This document shows positions 1-8,790 of a stretch of 64,000 nt of DNA, in pieces (positions within the stretch are counted from its first letter, which is position 1; each line of letters begins with the position of its first letter). A program made the position numbers and the translations under genes. The stretch covers positions 744,001 to 808,000 of the forward strand of contig NZ_CP011853.1 of the NCBI RefSeq assembly GCF_001305675.1, given 5' to 3'. The stretch comes from Gordonia phthalatica (lineage in GTDB: Bacteria; Actinomycetota; Actinomycetes; Mycobacteriales; Mycobacteriaceae). Below the pieces are notes generated by a model. That model saw only the letters and a program-made list of their open reading frames with translations, did not search any database and was not told the DNA's origin.

Positions 1-158
1 GTGATGGTGCCCGGCAGGGAGGTCTGGCCTGCCGCGGTGGTCCGGCCGGTCACGTAGACGGTGGTGCCGGGCTGGGCCAGCGCGAGTGCGATGCCCTTGC
101 CCGCTCCGCGACTGGCTCCGGTCACGACGACGATGCGTTCTGTCTGTTCAGCAGTCAT
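1..158 (-). CDS. SDR family oxidoreductase, N-terminal part only
   Basis: This is the first 52 codons of a short-chain dehydrogenase/reductase; the rest lies outside the window to the left. The start is the ATG at 156-158 on the minus strand. The visible N-terminus reads MTAEQTERIVVVTGASRGAG, followed by KGIALALAQ. This is the Rossmann-fold TGxxxGxG dinucleotide-binding motif after a hydrophobic beta strand. SDRs are NAD(P)-dependent oxidoreductases. The substrate cannot be inferred because the catalytic YxxxK region is missing. The gene is divergent from pabC, with about 88 bases between the two starts. Confidence 0.85.
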   Translation of the reverse strand, partial: MTAEQTERIVVVTGASRGAGKGIALALAQPGTTVYVTGRTTAAGQTSLPGTI

Positions 159-246
159 GCCTCATGGTGCTACACGGCTGCGCGCACATTCCGGGACTTG
201 CTTCCCGCTGGGTGGAAGTCGTCTCAGGTCGTGACATCGTGGAGGC

Positions 247-1089
247 ATGCAGCGTGTAGTGGTCGATGCCGCCGGTCGGGTCGTGGATCCCGACGTTCCG
301 CTTCTGCACGCCGACGACCTCGGCGTCCTGCACGGCGACGGACTGTTCGAGACGATGCTGGTCTGGGACGGGCGGGTCTGCGGGACTGCACGACATCTGC
401 GTCGTCTGGCATGGAGCGCCGAGCCGGCCGGACTGCCCGCGGTGGACGTCGACCACGTGGCGCGCCTGGTCGAGATCGCGGCGAGGGAGTGGACGTCGTC
501 CGCGGAGGGTGCGCTTCGCGTCGTGTACACGGCGGGCCGGGAGGGCACTGCGGCGCCGACCCTCTACGTCTCGATCTCCGAGGTGCCGGAACGCGTCGAG
601 GCCGCGCGGCGCGACGGCGTGCGGGCGGTGTCGTTGCCGTCGGCCTACCGGTCCGGGCTCGCAGCCCAGGCGCCCTGGCTGCTGGCCGGGGTCAAGTCCC
701 TGAGCTACGCGTCGAACGTCGCCGCGTTGCGGCACGTGCAGGCCCTCGGGCTCGACGACGCCGTCTTCCTGTCCGTCGACGGCACGGTGCTGGAGGGGCC
801 GCGCAGCTCGGTGGTCGCGGTGATCGGCGGCGCTCTCGTGACGCCGCGGCGCGACGACGGCATCCTGCCCGGCACCACGCAGGAGGCGGTCTTCGAGCTC
901 GCGCAGCAGCGAGGGATCGCCTCGCGCGAGGAATCGTTGCACGTCAACGACCTGTACGACGCCGATGAGGTGTGGTTGCTGTCCTCGATCACCCTCGCCG
1001 CCCGGGTTCGGGAACTGGACGGGCGGGCACTGAACCAGACGAGTGTGGTGGGCGTCGCGGAGTTGGCGCGGGAGTCGGCAGCCTCATAG
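247..1089 (+). CDS. pabC: Aminodeoxychorismate lyase-like PLP enzyme (class IV aminotransferase fold)
   Basis: A 280-residue protein of the branched-chain aminotransferase / 4-amino-4-deoxychorismate lyase family. PabC releases pyruvate from aminodeoxychorismate to give p-aminobenzoate for folate. The ATG at 247 follows a good GGAGG. Family features are the early DLGVLHGDGLFETM block (about residues 24-37), the likely PLP lysine in GVKSLSYASN (about 147-156) and the C-terminal LEGPRSSVVAV and GILPGTTQEAV blocks that bind the cofactor phosphate. In M. tuberculosis the corresponding position (Rv0812) also carries a PabC-like protein. A D-amino-acid or branched-chain aminotransferase remains possible, because these share the fold and cannot be separated reliably by eye. 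Confidence 0.85.
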   Translation: MQRVVVDAAGRVVDPDVPLLHADDLGVLHGDGLFETMLVWDGRVCGTARHLRRLAWSAEPAGLPAVDVDHVARLVEIAAREWTSSAEGALRVVYTAGREGTAAPTLYVSISEVPERVEAARRDGVRAVSLPSAYRSGLAAQAPWLLAGVKSLSYASNVAALRHVQALGLDDAVFLSVDGTVLEGPRSSVVAVIGGALVTPRRDDGILPGTTQEAVFELAQQRGIASREESLHVNDLYDADEVWLLSSITLAARVRELDGRALNQTSVVGVAELARESAAS

Positions 1090-1138
1090 TTCGGAAATGG
1101 GTTGCCTCGGTCACGACCCCTTTACAGCGCAGGAAACA

Positions 1139-1157
1139 CTACTACCGTATGTAGTAG
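1139..1157 (+). promoter_or_regulatory. Palindromic operator candidate upstream of cydA
   Basis: CTACTAC, a 5-base spacer CGTAT, then GTAGTAG: a perfect inverted repeat with 7-base arms. It lies 34 bases before the cydA GTG start, in the only gap between pabC and the cyd operon. The arms are flanked by a looser outer repeat (AACA to the left, GTGTT to the right). A TACTAC...GTAGTA dyad is the kind of site bound by BlaI/CopY-type winged-helix repressors, but TetR- or GntR-type regulators are also possible. The regulator is not encoded nearby. Confidence 0.45.
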
Positions 1158-1190
1158 TCCAGTGTTCGGTCGCTGAATCGAGGCCTGCTT

Positions 1191-2753
1191 GTGAACGTCG
1201 TCGACCTGTCCAGATGGCAGTTCGGTATCACCACCGTCTACCACTTCATTCTGGTCCCGCTCACCATTGGCCTCGCGCCGCTCATCGCGGTGATGCAGAC
1301 CATCTGGCATCGCACGGGCAACGAGCAGTGGCTCCGTGCGACCAAATTCTTCGGCAAGATCTTCCTGATCAACTTCGCGCTCGGCGTCGCCACCGGCATC
1401 GTGCAGGAGTTCCAGTTCGGCATGAACTGGAGCGAGTACAGCCGCTTCGTCGCCGACGTCTTCGGCGCGCCCCTCGCGCTCGAGGGCCTGATGGCCTTCT
1501 TCCTGGAGTCCACGTTCATCGGCCTGTGGATGTTCGGCTGGGGTCGCCTGCCCAAACGGATTCACCTCGCGTGCATCTGGATGGTCGCGATCGGCGTCAA
1601 CGTGTCGGCGTACTTCATCATCGTCGCGAACTCGTGGATGCAGCATCCGGTGGGCGTCGAATGGGACGCCGAACGCGACCGGCCGATGATGAACAACTTC
1701 ATCGCAGTCATCACCAACAACACGACCCTCGTCGCGTTCCCGCACGTCATCCTGGGTGCGCTGCTGACGGCGTCGACCGTCGTCGCCGTGATCGGCCTCT
1801 GGTGGATGGCGCGCAACAGCTTCCGCGCGGCCAAGATCGAGGAGGCCGCCGAGACCGGCGACGAGTCGGTGATCCCGGAGACCAGCTCGCCGAGCCAAGT
1901 GGGCGCGTCGCCCGAACAGCTCCGGCACGACAACCAGACGCTCTGGCGACCTGTCGCGATCCTGGCGCTGTGGGTGGTCATGGGATCGGGTCTCGGCCTG
2001 TTCATCACCGGAGACATGCAGGCCCAGTTGATGTTCAAGCAGCAGCCGATGAAGATGGCCGCCGCCGAGTCGCTGTGCGAGTCCGAGACCGGTGCGCCGT
2101 TCTCCGTCCTGAGCATCGGGCGGCAGAACAACTGCGACAACATCGAGCACGTCATCGCCATCCCCAACATGCTCTCGTTCCTGGCCGACCACCGCTTCGA
2201 CACCGAGGTCAAGGGCGTCAACGAACTGCAGAAGCAGTACCAGGACGCCCTCGGCATGCCCGGGCACAACTTCGCGCCGAACCTCTTCGTCACCTACTGG
2301 AGCTTCCGCGCCATGATCACCTGGGCGCTCGGCTCGGTGGTCGTGGCGGCCGGCGGGCTCTGGTTCCTGCGGCGTAAACGGAGCGACGTGCCGCGGTGGT
2401 TCGGGCGCCTCGCACTGTGGATGCTGCCCACGCCGTTCCTGGCGAACGCGTCCGGCTGGATCTTCACCGAGATGGGTCGACAGCCGTGGGTCGTCGTCCC
2501 GAACTGGGCGGATCCCGACGGCATGCCGTTGAAGGTCCACATGCTGGTGCAGGACGGTGTCTCCAATAACACCGCACCGATGGTGTGGACCACGCTCATC
2601 GGCTTCGCGCTGCTCTACGGCGCGCTGGGCGTGGTGTGGTTCTACCTGGAGCGGCGCTACGTGATCGAGGGCCCCGCCGACAAGGACTCCGCGGCCGTCG
2701 TCGCCAAGGACGACGACGCCGACGATTCCCCCGAACTCTCGTTCGCCTACTGA
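1191..2753 (+). CDS. cydA: Cytochrome bd quinol oxidase subunit I
   Basis: A 520-residue integral membrane subunit that binds heme b558, b595 and d, oxidises quinol (menaquinol in this group) and reduces oxygen to water without proton pumping. The start is the GTG at 1191, giving MNVVDLSRWQFGITTVYHFI, typical for actinobacterial CydA. Visible markers are His18 (heme ligand in VYHF), the Glu-containing LEGLMAFFLEST segment, the heme ligand in FPHVILGALL, the Met in FRAMITWALG, and the GRQPW signature near the C-terminal third. The periplasmic Q-loop is short. The C-terminus is acidic (KDDDADDSPE). It is the first gene of a cydABDC unit; cydB starts 10 bases downstream. Confidence 0.97.
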   Translation: MNVVDLSRWQFGITTVYHFILVPLTIGLAPLIAVMQTIWHRTGNEQWLRATKFFGKIFLINFALGVATGIVQEFQFGMNWSEYSRFVADVFGAPLALEGLMAFFLESTFIGLWMFGWGRLPKRIHLACIWMVAIGVNVSAYFIIVANSWMQHPVGVEWDAERDRPMMNNFIAVITNNTTLVAFPHVILGALLTASTVVAVIGLWWMARNSFRAAKIEEAAETGDESVIPETSSPSQVGASPEQLRHDNQTLWRPVAILALWVVMGSGLGLFITGDMQAQLMFKQQPMKMAAAESLCESETGAPFSVLSIGRQNNCDNIEHVIAIPNMLSFLADHRFDTEVKGVNELQKQYQDALGMPGHNFAPNLFVTYWSFRAMITWALGSVVVAAGGLWFLRRKRSDVPRWFGRLALWMLPTPFLANASGWIFTEMGRQPWVVVPNWADPDGMPLKVHMLVQDGVSNNTAPMVWTTLIGFALLYGALGVVWFYLERRYVIEGPADKDSAAVVAKDDDADDSPELSFAY

Positions 2754-2763
2754 GGAGCTGACG

Positions 2764-3816
2764 ATGACTCTTGAGAACGTCTGGTTCGTGATCATCGCGG
2801 TCATGTTCACCATGTACTTCGTGCTGGAGGGCTTCGACTTCGGCGTCGGGATGCTGATGACGCTGCCCGACAAGCACGACAGGCACGATCCTGCTCTGGC
2901 GGACAAACGGCGTCGCCTGCTCCTGAACACCATCGGCCCCGTGTGGGACGGCAACGAGGTCTGGCTCATCACCGGCGGCGCGGCGTTGTTCGCGGCGTTC
3001 GGCGGCTGGTACGCCACCATGTTCTCCGCCTTCTACCTGCCGCTGTTCCTGATCCTGATCGGGCTGATCGTGCGCGTGGTGGCGATCGAATGGCGCGGCA
3101 AGATCAACGACGTGAAGTGGCGCCGCTGGTGCGACGTCGGCATCGGTCTCGGCTCGTGGATCCCGGCGATCCTCTGGGGCGTCGCCTTCGCGAACGTCCT
3201 CCGCGGGCTGCCGATCGACGCCGACCACCAGTACACGGGCGGCTTCTTCAACCTGCTGAACCCGTACGCGCTGCTCGGCGGAGCGACCACGCTGCTCGCG
3301 TTCCTGACGCACGGCGCGGTCTTCGTCGCGCTCAAGACCAGTGGCGAGATGCGCGACGACGCGCAGAAGCGGGCCGCGATCCTCGCGGTGCCGACGGCGA
3401 TCGTCGCCGCGGTGTTCCTGATCTGGACGCAGCTCGCCCACGGTCACGCGTGGACGTGGGGAGTGGTTGCGATCGCAGCGGTGGCCGCGGTCGGCATGGT
3501 GATCGCGACGTTCGCGCGTCGTGAGGGCTGGGCGTTCTTCGCCACGTGCATCGCCATTGCCGGCGTCGCCGTGATGCTCTTCGGCTCGCTGTTCCCGGAC
3601 GTGATGCCCTCGACCACCGATCCCGCGTACACGCTGACCATCGCCAACACTTCGTCGAGCCACTACACCCTCGTCATCATGACCTGGGCCGCGGCCATCA
3701 TGACGCCGGTCGTCGTCGGGTACCAGGCGTACAGCTACTGGGTGTTCCGCAAGCGACTGTCGGTGGAGAGCATTCCGGCATCCATCGGACTGCCGCTGCA
3801 GAACGTCGGGAAATGA
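2764..3816 (+). CDS. cydB: Cytochrome bd quinol oxidase subunit II
   Basis: A 350-residue polytopic membrane protein that pairs with CydA. The N-terminus FVIIAVMFTMYFVLEGFDFG is the hallmark of CydB, followed by DGNEVWLITGGAALFAAFG and several further hydrophobic helices. The length is normal for the family. The ATG at 2764 sits behind GAGGAGCTG. The stop codon overlaps the start of cydD in ATGA, which implies translational coupling. The bd oxidase gives respiration at low oxygen and resistance to nitric oxide and sulfide; that role is family knowledge, not something the sequence shows. Confidence 0.97.
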   Translation: MTLENVWFVIIAVMFTMYFVLEGFDFGVGMLMTLPDKHDRHDPALADKRRRLLLNTIGPVWDGNEVWLITGGAALFAAFGGWYATMFSAFYLPLFLILIGLIVRVVAIEWRGKINDVKWRRWCDVGIGLGSWIPAILWGVAFANVLRGLPIDADHQYTGGFFNLLNPYALLGGATTLLAFLTHGAVFVALKTSGEMRDDAQKRAAILAVPTAIVAAVFLIWTQLAHGHAWTWGVVAIAAVAAVGMVIATFARREGWAFFATCIAIAGVAVMLFGSLFPDVMPSTTDPAYTLTIANTSSSHYTLVIMTWAAAIMTPVVVGYQAYSYWVFRKRLSVESIPASIGLPLQNVGK

Positions 3817-5507
3817 CCGCGACCGCCGCTCCGGCGACCGCGGAGGCGCGGCGACGACCGCCGCTGGATCCGCGGCTGCTGCGGGCGTCGCGGTCGGCCC
3901 GCAGGCACGTGATCCTGACATCGGTGTTCTCGGTCGGCACGGTGGTCGCGGTGATCGCCGCGGCCGTCGCACTGGCCGGACTGGTCGCCGAGATCATCAC
4001 CGACTCGACCCGGCGGAGCTTCGCCGATCAGGCGGTCCACCTGACGGTGCTGGCCGTCGCACTGACCGCGCGGGCGGCGATGAGCTACCTCGCGGACCGG
4101 ACCGGTCGTCGCGCCGCGCACGCGACGATCGATGAACTGCGGGTGGCGGCGCTCGACGCGCTGACCGATCCCACGACCACCAGCCCGCGTGACCTCCTGG
4201 GACAGCGCGAACGCGCGTTGACGGTGGTGCTCCGCGGCCTGGACCGGCTGTCGGACTACCTCTCCGGTTACCTGCCCGCGCTGCTGTCCACGGTGATCAT
4301 CACGCCGATGGTCGTGGCCGCGGTGCTGTGGACCGACTGGATCTCCGGCGTGATCATCATCGTCACGATTCCGCTGATCCCGCTGTTCATGGTGCTGATC
4401 GGCCTGGTCACCCGTGATCGCACGCGCCGCAAACTCGACGCGATGAGCCACCAGAACGCCCAGCTCGTCGACCTGATGACCGGCCTGCCGACCCTGCGTG
4501 CACTCGGCCGCGCGCAGGGGCCGGCCGGGCAGGTCGCCGACCTCGGCGAACGCCTGCGCCGCACGACGATGAGCTCGCTGCGGATCGCCTTCCTCTCCGG
4601 AGCCGTCCTCGAACTGCTCGCGACCCTCAGCGTCGCGCTGGTCGCCGTCAGCATCGGCCTGCGCCTGGTCTTCGGCGAGATGAGCCTCTACTCGGGCGTC
4701 CTCGCCCTGGTCCTGGCTCCCGAGGCGTACCTGCCGCTGCGGCAGATCGGCGCCCAGTTCCACAACGCGGAGGACGGAGTCGCGGCGGCCGACGACGTGC
4801 TCGACGTGATCGACTCGCGGCACGATGAGTCACGTGGAACATCGCAGGTCACGGCACGTGGGGCTGTCATCTCGATCGACGACGTCGGCATCGCGGGTCG
4901 TGACGGCTGGGCGCCGCGCGGCCTCACTGCGACGATCCGTCCCGGCGAGCTCACCGTCCTGACCGGACCCAACGGGACCGGCAAGTCGACGGTCGTCGCC
5001 GCGATCCTCGGCCTGCACCGACCCGACGAGGGAACGATCCGCATCGGCGACGTCGACGTGCTCGATCTGGAGCCCGATCCCTACCGGAGTCAGATCGCCT
5101 GGCTGCCACAGCATCCCGCCATCGTGCCCGGAACCGTCGCCGAGAACCTCGCGCTGTTCGGAGGGCCCGCGGAGGGCGCACTGAACGACGCCGCCCGCGC
5201 CGCAGCGTTCGACGAGGTCCTCGCTGATCTGCCCAACGGCCTCGACACGATGCTGGGCGCGGGCGGCGCGGGACTGTCCGCGGGGCAGCGGCAGCGTCTC
5301 GCCCTGACGCGCACGCTCGCCTCGTCCGCGCCCCTGCTCCTGCTCGATGAGCCCACCGCCCACCTCGACGACGAGACCGCCGACCGCGTGCTCGCAGCCC
5401 TCGTCGCGCGGGCGCACGCGGGTGCGACGGTCGTGATGGTGTCGCACCGGCCCGCGACGCTCGCGGCGGCCGACCGGGTCGTCGATTTCGGGGAGGCGCT
5501 CCGGTGA
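3813..5507 (+). CDS. cydD: Thiol reductant ABC exporter subunit CydD
   Basis: A 564-residue half-transporter with an N-terminal six-TM exporter domain and a C-terminal ATPase. The start is taken as the ATG at 3813, which overlaps the cydB stop; the reading frame stays open further upstream but that part lies inside cydB. The ATPase shows the Walker A GPNGTGKST, the ABC signature LSAGQRQRLAL and the Walker B LLLLDEPTAHLD. CydDC exports glutathione or cysteine in E. coli and is required to assemble cytochrome bd. Actinobacteria use mycothiol, so the exported thiol here is uncertain. It overlaps cydC by four bases (GTGA). Confidence 0.95.
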   Translation: MTATAAPATAEARRRPPLDPRLLRASRSARRHVILTSVFSVGTVVAVIAAAVALAGLVAEIITDSTRRSFADQAVHLTVLAVALTARAAMSYLADRTGRRAAHATIDELRVAALDALTDPTTTSPRDLLGQRERALTVVLRGLDRLSDYLSGYLPALLSTVIITPMVVAAVLWTDWISGVIIIVTIPLIPLFMVLIGLVTRDRTRRKLDAMSHQNAQLVDLMTGLPTLRALGRAQGPAGQVADLGERLRRTTMSSLRIAFLSGAVLELLATLSVALVAVSIGLRLVFGEMSLYSGVLALVLAPEAYLPLRQIGAQFHNAEDGVAAADDVLDVIDSRHDESRGTSQVTARGAVISIDDVGIAGRDGWAPRGLTATIRPGELTVLTGPNGTGKSTVVAAILGLHRPDEGTIRIGDVDVLDLEPDPYRSQIAWLPQHPAIVPGTVAENLALFGGPAEGALNDAARAAAFDEVLADLPNGLDTMLGAGGAGLSAGQRQRLALTRTLASSAPLLLLDEPTAHLDDETADRVLAALVARAHAGATVVMVSHRPATLAAADRVVDFGEALR

Positions 5508-7150
5508 CACGCAGAGATCCGGTCCTCGCCGCGTTGGCGTTCACCGGCCTGCGATGGCGCGGCCTCGTCGTGCCGATCCTGCTCGGCGTCGCGGGCGCAC
5601 TGTCGGCGCTCGGTCTCGCCGCGCTGTCGGCGTGGTTGATCACCCGCGCCTGGCAGATGCCGCCGGTGCTCTACCTGTCGGTGGCGGTGACCGCAGTCCG
5701 GGCGCTCGGCATCTCGCGCGGTGTGTTCCGCTACCTGGAACGCCTCGCGACGCACGACGTCGCCCTTCGCGCGATGGCCGACGCCCGCACCCGCGTCTAC
5801 CGCGTACTATCGCAGGGCTCTCCCGGCTTCACCGTGGGCCTGCGCCAGTCGGAGCTCATGGCCCGCACCGCCGATGACGTCGACGAGATCGGCAACGCCC
5901 TGGTCCGCGGACTGATTCCGATGGCGGTCGGTGCGGTCACCTCCGTCGCGGCGGTCCTCATCATGGCGATGGTATCGGTGCCTGCCGCCGCGGTCTTGGC
6001 GGTCGCGTTGCTGGTCAGCGGCGTCCTGGCGCCGTGGTTGGCGGCACGCGGATCGTCCCGCCGGGTGGCCGACGCCGCCCAGGCACGCGAGGACGTGGCC
6101 GAGGCCGCCTCGTCGCTGCTGTGGCACGGGCCGGAACTGGCGGTGGCCGGCGCCCGCGAGCGGGTGCTGCGCGCGGTGTCGGCGGCGGATCGTCGCACCG
6201 AGCGTGCCGAGGACGCGGGCATGCGGTGGCAGGCCGCCGCGCAGGCCGTGACCCCGATCGCGATGGGCGTCAGTGTCCTCGCCGCTGCGATCATCGGCGT
6301 GCAACTGGCGTCCGGACTGTCCGGCTCGCTGATGGACGTCCCCACCGGTGACGGCATCACGCCGATGCTGCTGGGTGTCCTCCTGCTGCTGCCGCTGTCG
6401 TCGTTCGAGACCACCGCGCCGCTCGTCGAAGCGGGCATCGCGTGGGAGAGCGGGCGGCAGGCAGCGCGTCGGGTGATGACCCTGGTCGACGGCGCCCGCG
6501 CGGGCGGCGGGGCCGGGGACGATCCGGTGGTCGAGACCGCGCCGACGCGCCTGACCGCGGTCGATCTCGAGTGGGGCTGGGAGCACCCGCTGGGCGAGCC
6601 GCTCGATCTGGCGCTGGACCCCGGCTCACGCCAGGTGATCGTCGGCCCCAGCGGCGTCGGGAAGTCGACGCTCCTGATGACGATCGCCGGCCTCCTGCCT
6701 CCCTTGACCGGTGACGTGACCTGCGACGGGGCCGACCTGCGATCGTCGGTCTGCTACTTCCCCGACGACGCGCACGTCTTCTCGACGACGGTTCGCGAAA
6801 ACCTGCGCGTGGCGCGCGGCGACGTCTCCGACGCCGAGATCGGCGTCGCGCTGAAGCAGGTCGGACTGGGGGAGTGGCTCGACGGTCTGCCGGGCGGTCT
6901 CGACGAGAAACTGGTCGGCGGATCGGCCGCGCTGTCGGGCGGTCAGCGACGTCGCCTGCTGCTCGCGCGGGCGTTGCTGCACCCCGCCCCGGTGGTCCTG
7001 CTCGACGAGCCGACCGAACATCTCGACGCTGCCGACGCGCAGCGCTTGATGGCGCTGATCTGCGGAGACCTGTTCGGCGACCGTACCGTCGTCGCGGTGA
7101 CGCATCAGGACGTGTCGGGCGTGGACGTGCCGGTGCTGCGGCTGGGGTGA
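5504..7150 (+). CDS. cydC: Thiol reductant ABC exporter subunit CydC
   Basis: A 548-residue partner of CydD with the same layout: a membrane domain to about residue 310 and an ATPase domain after that. Walker A is GPSGVGKST, the signature LSGGQRRRLLL and Walker B VVLLDEPTEHLD. The GTG start at 5504 overlaps the end of cydD. The gene closes the cydABDC operon and ends 28 bases before the convergent nitrobindin gene. As in most actinobacterial CydC proteins, the N-terminal part carries GLRWRGLVVPILLGV leading straight into TM1. Confidence 0.95.
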   Translation: MTRRDPVLAALAFTGLRWRGLVVPILLGVAGALSALGLAALSAWLITRAWQMPPVLYLSVAVTAVRALGISRGVFRYLERLATHDVALRAMADARTRVYRVLSQGSPGFTVGLRQSELMARTADDVDEIGNALVRGLIPMAVGAVTSVAAVLIMAMVSVPAAAVLAVALLVSGVLAPWLAARGSSRRVADAAQAREDVAEAASSLLWHGPELAVAGARERVLRAVSAADRRTERAEDAGMRWQAAAQAVTPIAMGVSVLAAAIIGVQLASGLSGSLMDVPTGDGITPMLLGVLLLLPLSSFETTAPLVEAGIAWESGRQAARRVMTLVDGARAGGGAGDDPVVETAPTRLTAVDLEWGWEHPLGEPLDLALDPGSRQVIVGPSGVGKSTLLMTIAGLLPPLTGDVTCDGADLRSSVCYFPDDAHVFSTTVRENLRVARGDVSDAEIGVALKQVGLGEWLDGLPGGLDEKLVGGSAALSGGQRRRLLLARALLHPAPVVLLDEPTEHLDAADAQRLMALICGDLFGDRTVVAVTHQDVSGVDVPVLRLG

Positions 7151-7178
7151 CCCCCAGCGATCCGGGCGCGAAGCGGCG

Positions 7179-7796
7179 TCAGCCGATGACGCGACGGAGT
7201 TTCGCGGACAGCCGCGGCGTCAGTTCGCCCTCGGCGTCGACGCGCTCTTCCACGTAGGCGAGGTCGCCGTCGGGGACCAGACCGTAGAGGCGCTTGGCGC
7301 CGCCGGTGTGGGCGCCGGTCTCGGTGCGGATGGTGACGTCGGTGGTCAGATTCCACGACGTCTGGTTGAGAGGACGCCCGTAGTACAGCTCGATGGAGCC
7401 TTCGGCGTGCGTGAGCATGAGCTCGATGGTGTCGTCCTCGCTGATCCGCCAGAAACCGGATTCGCGGAGGTCGGGGCGCACGAACTCGCCCTGCTCGTCG
7501 AGCACCCACGAACGGGACTGCCAGACGAGGTAGTTGCCACCGTCGTGCGAGACGATGATCTGCTGACCGAACTGATAGTCGGTGCCGGTCAGCGGGTCGT
7601 GCCCTTCGCCCTGGCCCTCCCAGACGCCGACCAACGGCAGGAGTGCGAGCAGGCCGGAGTGAAGATCCGCGCCCTCGCGAAGGTTGGCCGTATCCGGAGG
7701 AACGGGGAGGTCGCCGACGGCTGCGAGGTTCTTGCCCGCAGTCTCCTGAGAGCGGAGCTCAGCGTCGGAGATCGCTTCGTTTCCGGAGCGGGTCAT
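7179..7796 (-). CDS. Nitrobindin-like heme-binding protein (FABP/THAP4 C-terminal fold)
   Basis: A 205-residue cytosolic beta-barrel protein. The family signature GVWEGQGEG lies near residue 57, after a 45-residue polar N-terminal extension. Later strands read GGNYLVWQSRSWVLDEQGEF and ESGFWRISEDDTIELMLTHA. The last segment, ending LRRVIG, is conserved in actinobacterial members such as Rv2717c. Nitrobindins bind ferric heme and isomerise peroxynitrite to nitrate; this is family knowledge. Its placement beside the bd oxidase operon is suggestive, since both are linked to nitric oxide stress. The ATG at 7796 overlaps the stop of the small upstream gene. Confidence 0.85.
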   Translation of the reverse strand: MTRSGNEAISDAELRSQETAGKNLAAVGDLPVPPDTANLREGADLHSGLLALLPLVGVWEGQGEGHDPLTGTDYQFGQQIIVSHDGGNYLVWQSRSWVLDEQGEFVRPDLRESGFWRISEDDTIELMLTHAEGSIELYYGRPLNQTSWNLTTDVTIRTETGAHTGGAKRLYGLVPDGDLAYVEERVDAEGELTPRLSAKLRRVIG

Positions 7797-7891
7797 GACT
7801 CGTCGTTGACCAGTCGGTAGACGGTGTACAGCGCAAACCAGATGATCAGCAGGGATGCGGCTGCCAGCAGGATTTCAAAGAAGATGACCAC
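7793..7891 (-). CDS. Small single-pass membrane peptide, translationally coupled to the nitrobindin gene
   Basis: A 32-codon frame from a GTG at 7891. The product begins MVIFFEILLAAASLLIIWFA and continues LYTVYRLVNDES. It is one hydrophobic helix followed by a short polar tail. Its TGA overlaps the ATG of the nitrobindin gene (ATGA at 7793-7796), so the two would be translated together. The coding evidence is the hydrophobic pattern and the coupling; no family is recognised. The frame stays open a little upstream of the GTG, so the exact start is uncertain. Confidence 0.6.
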   Translation of the reverse strand: MVIFFEILLAAASLLIIWFALYTVYRLVNDES

Positions 7892-8094
7892 GACGCTGAT
7901 ACTACAGCGCACCAGTGCCCTGATCGAAACGAGTCGGGCGAGTGAACGCTAGATCACAGGCTGTCTGCCCAACCGTCCCTGTTGAAATCTGAAGAGTATC
8001 AATCTCGGAAGAATGGGTAATTGCCAGTATGAATCCGAGGCCATAGCGTCGTAGGGGAACGAAACAACCTCTCACCTGCAGCTAGGAGTGAGCC

Positions 8095-8790
8095 GTGAGT
8101 GCCACTGTGTTCTGCGGCGACGCCGACGAGGCCGTCGCCGGGGTGTCCGACGGATCCACCGTGCTGGTCGGCGGGTTCGGCTTGGCCGGCATGCCCTTCG
8201 ACCTGATCGACGCCCTCATCCGCCAGGGCGCCACGGATCTGACGATCGTCAGCAACAACGCGGGCAACGGCGATCACGGGCTGGCCGCGCTGCTGGCCGC
8301 CGGTCGCGTCCGCAAGATCCTGTGCTCCTTCCCCCGGCAGTCCGACTCGTGGGTCTTCGACGGTCTGTATCGGGAGGGGAAGATCGAGCTGGAGGTGGTT
8401 CCGCAGGGCAACCTCGCCGAGCGGATGCGTGCCGCAGGTGCAGGCATCGGCGCGTTCTACTCGCCGACCGCGGTCGGCACGCCGCTCGCTGAAGGCAAGG
8501 AGTCGCGCGTCATCGACGGCCGCACCTACCTGCTCGAATACCCGATCAAGGGCGACGTCGCGCTCATCGGAGCGCACCGCGCCGACCGTGCGGGCAACCT
8601 GGTCTACCGCAAGACCGCCCGCAACTTCGGACCCGTGATGGCTGCCGCCGCCGACACCACCGTCGTCCAGGTGGAGGAGGTGGTCGACGTCGGCACCCTG
8701 GATCCCGAAGCCGTCGTGACGCCCGGCATCTACGTCGACCGCGTCATCGCCACCCCGACCCGCCGATTCGCCGTGGAGGGCGCACGATGA
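8095..8790 (+). CDS. pcaI: 3-oxoadipate CoA-transferase subunit A
   Basis: A 231-residue alpha subunit of a class I CoA-transferase. With PcaJ it moves CoA from succinyl-CoA to 3-oxoadipate, the penultimate step of the beta-ketoadipate pathway for catechol and protocatechuate. The match to Pseudomonas PcaI is close in several blocks: GGFGLAGMP, VSNNAGNGDHGLAALL, CSFPRQSDSWVFD, VVPQGNLAERMRAAG and YRKTARNFGPVMAA. These separate it from acetoacetate transferases (ScoA). The GTG start at 8095 follows CTAGGAGTGAGCC. The gene overlaps pcaJ by four bases. The roughly 200 bases upstream hold no gene and should contain the promoter. Confidence 0.92.
   Translation: MSATVFCGDADEAVAGVSDGSTVLVGGFGLAGMPFDLIDALIRQGATDLTIVSNNAGNGDHGLAALLAAGRVRKILCSFPRQSDSWVFDGLYREGKIELEVVPQGNLAERMRAAGAGIGAFYSPTAVGTPLAEGKESRVIDGRTYLLEYPIKGDVALIGAHRADRAGNLVYRKTARNFGPVMAAAADTTVVQVEEVVDVGTLDPEAVVTPGIYVDRVIATPTRRFAVEGAR

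Noticed and set aside
1122..3020. Very long minus-strand open frame antisense to cydAB
   Set aside because: Shadow frame rich in Arg, Asp and His; cydA and cydB are certain on the other strand.
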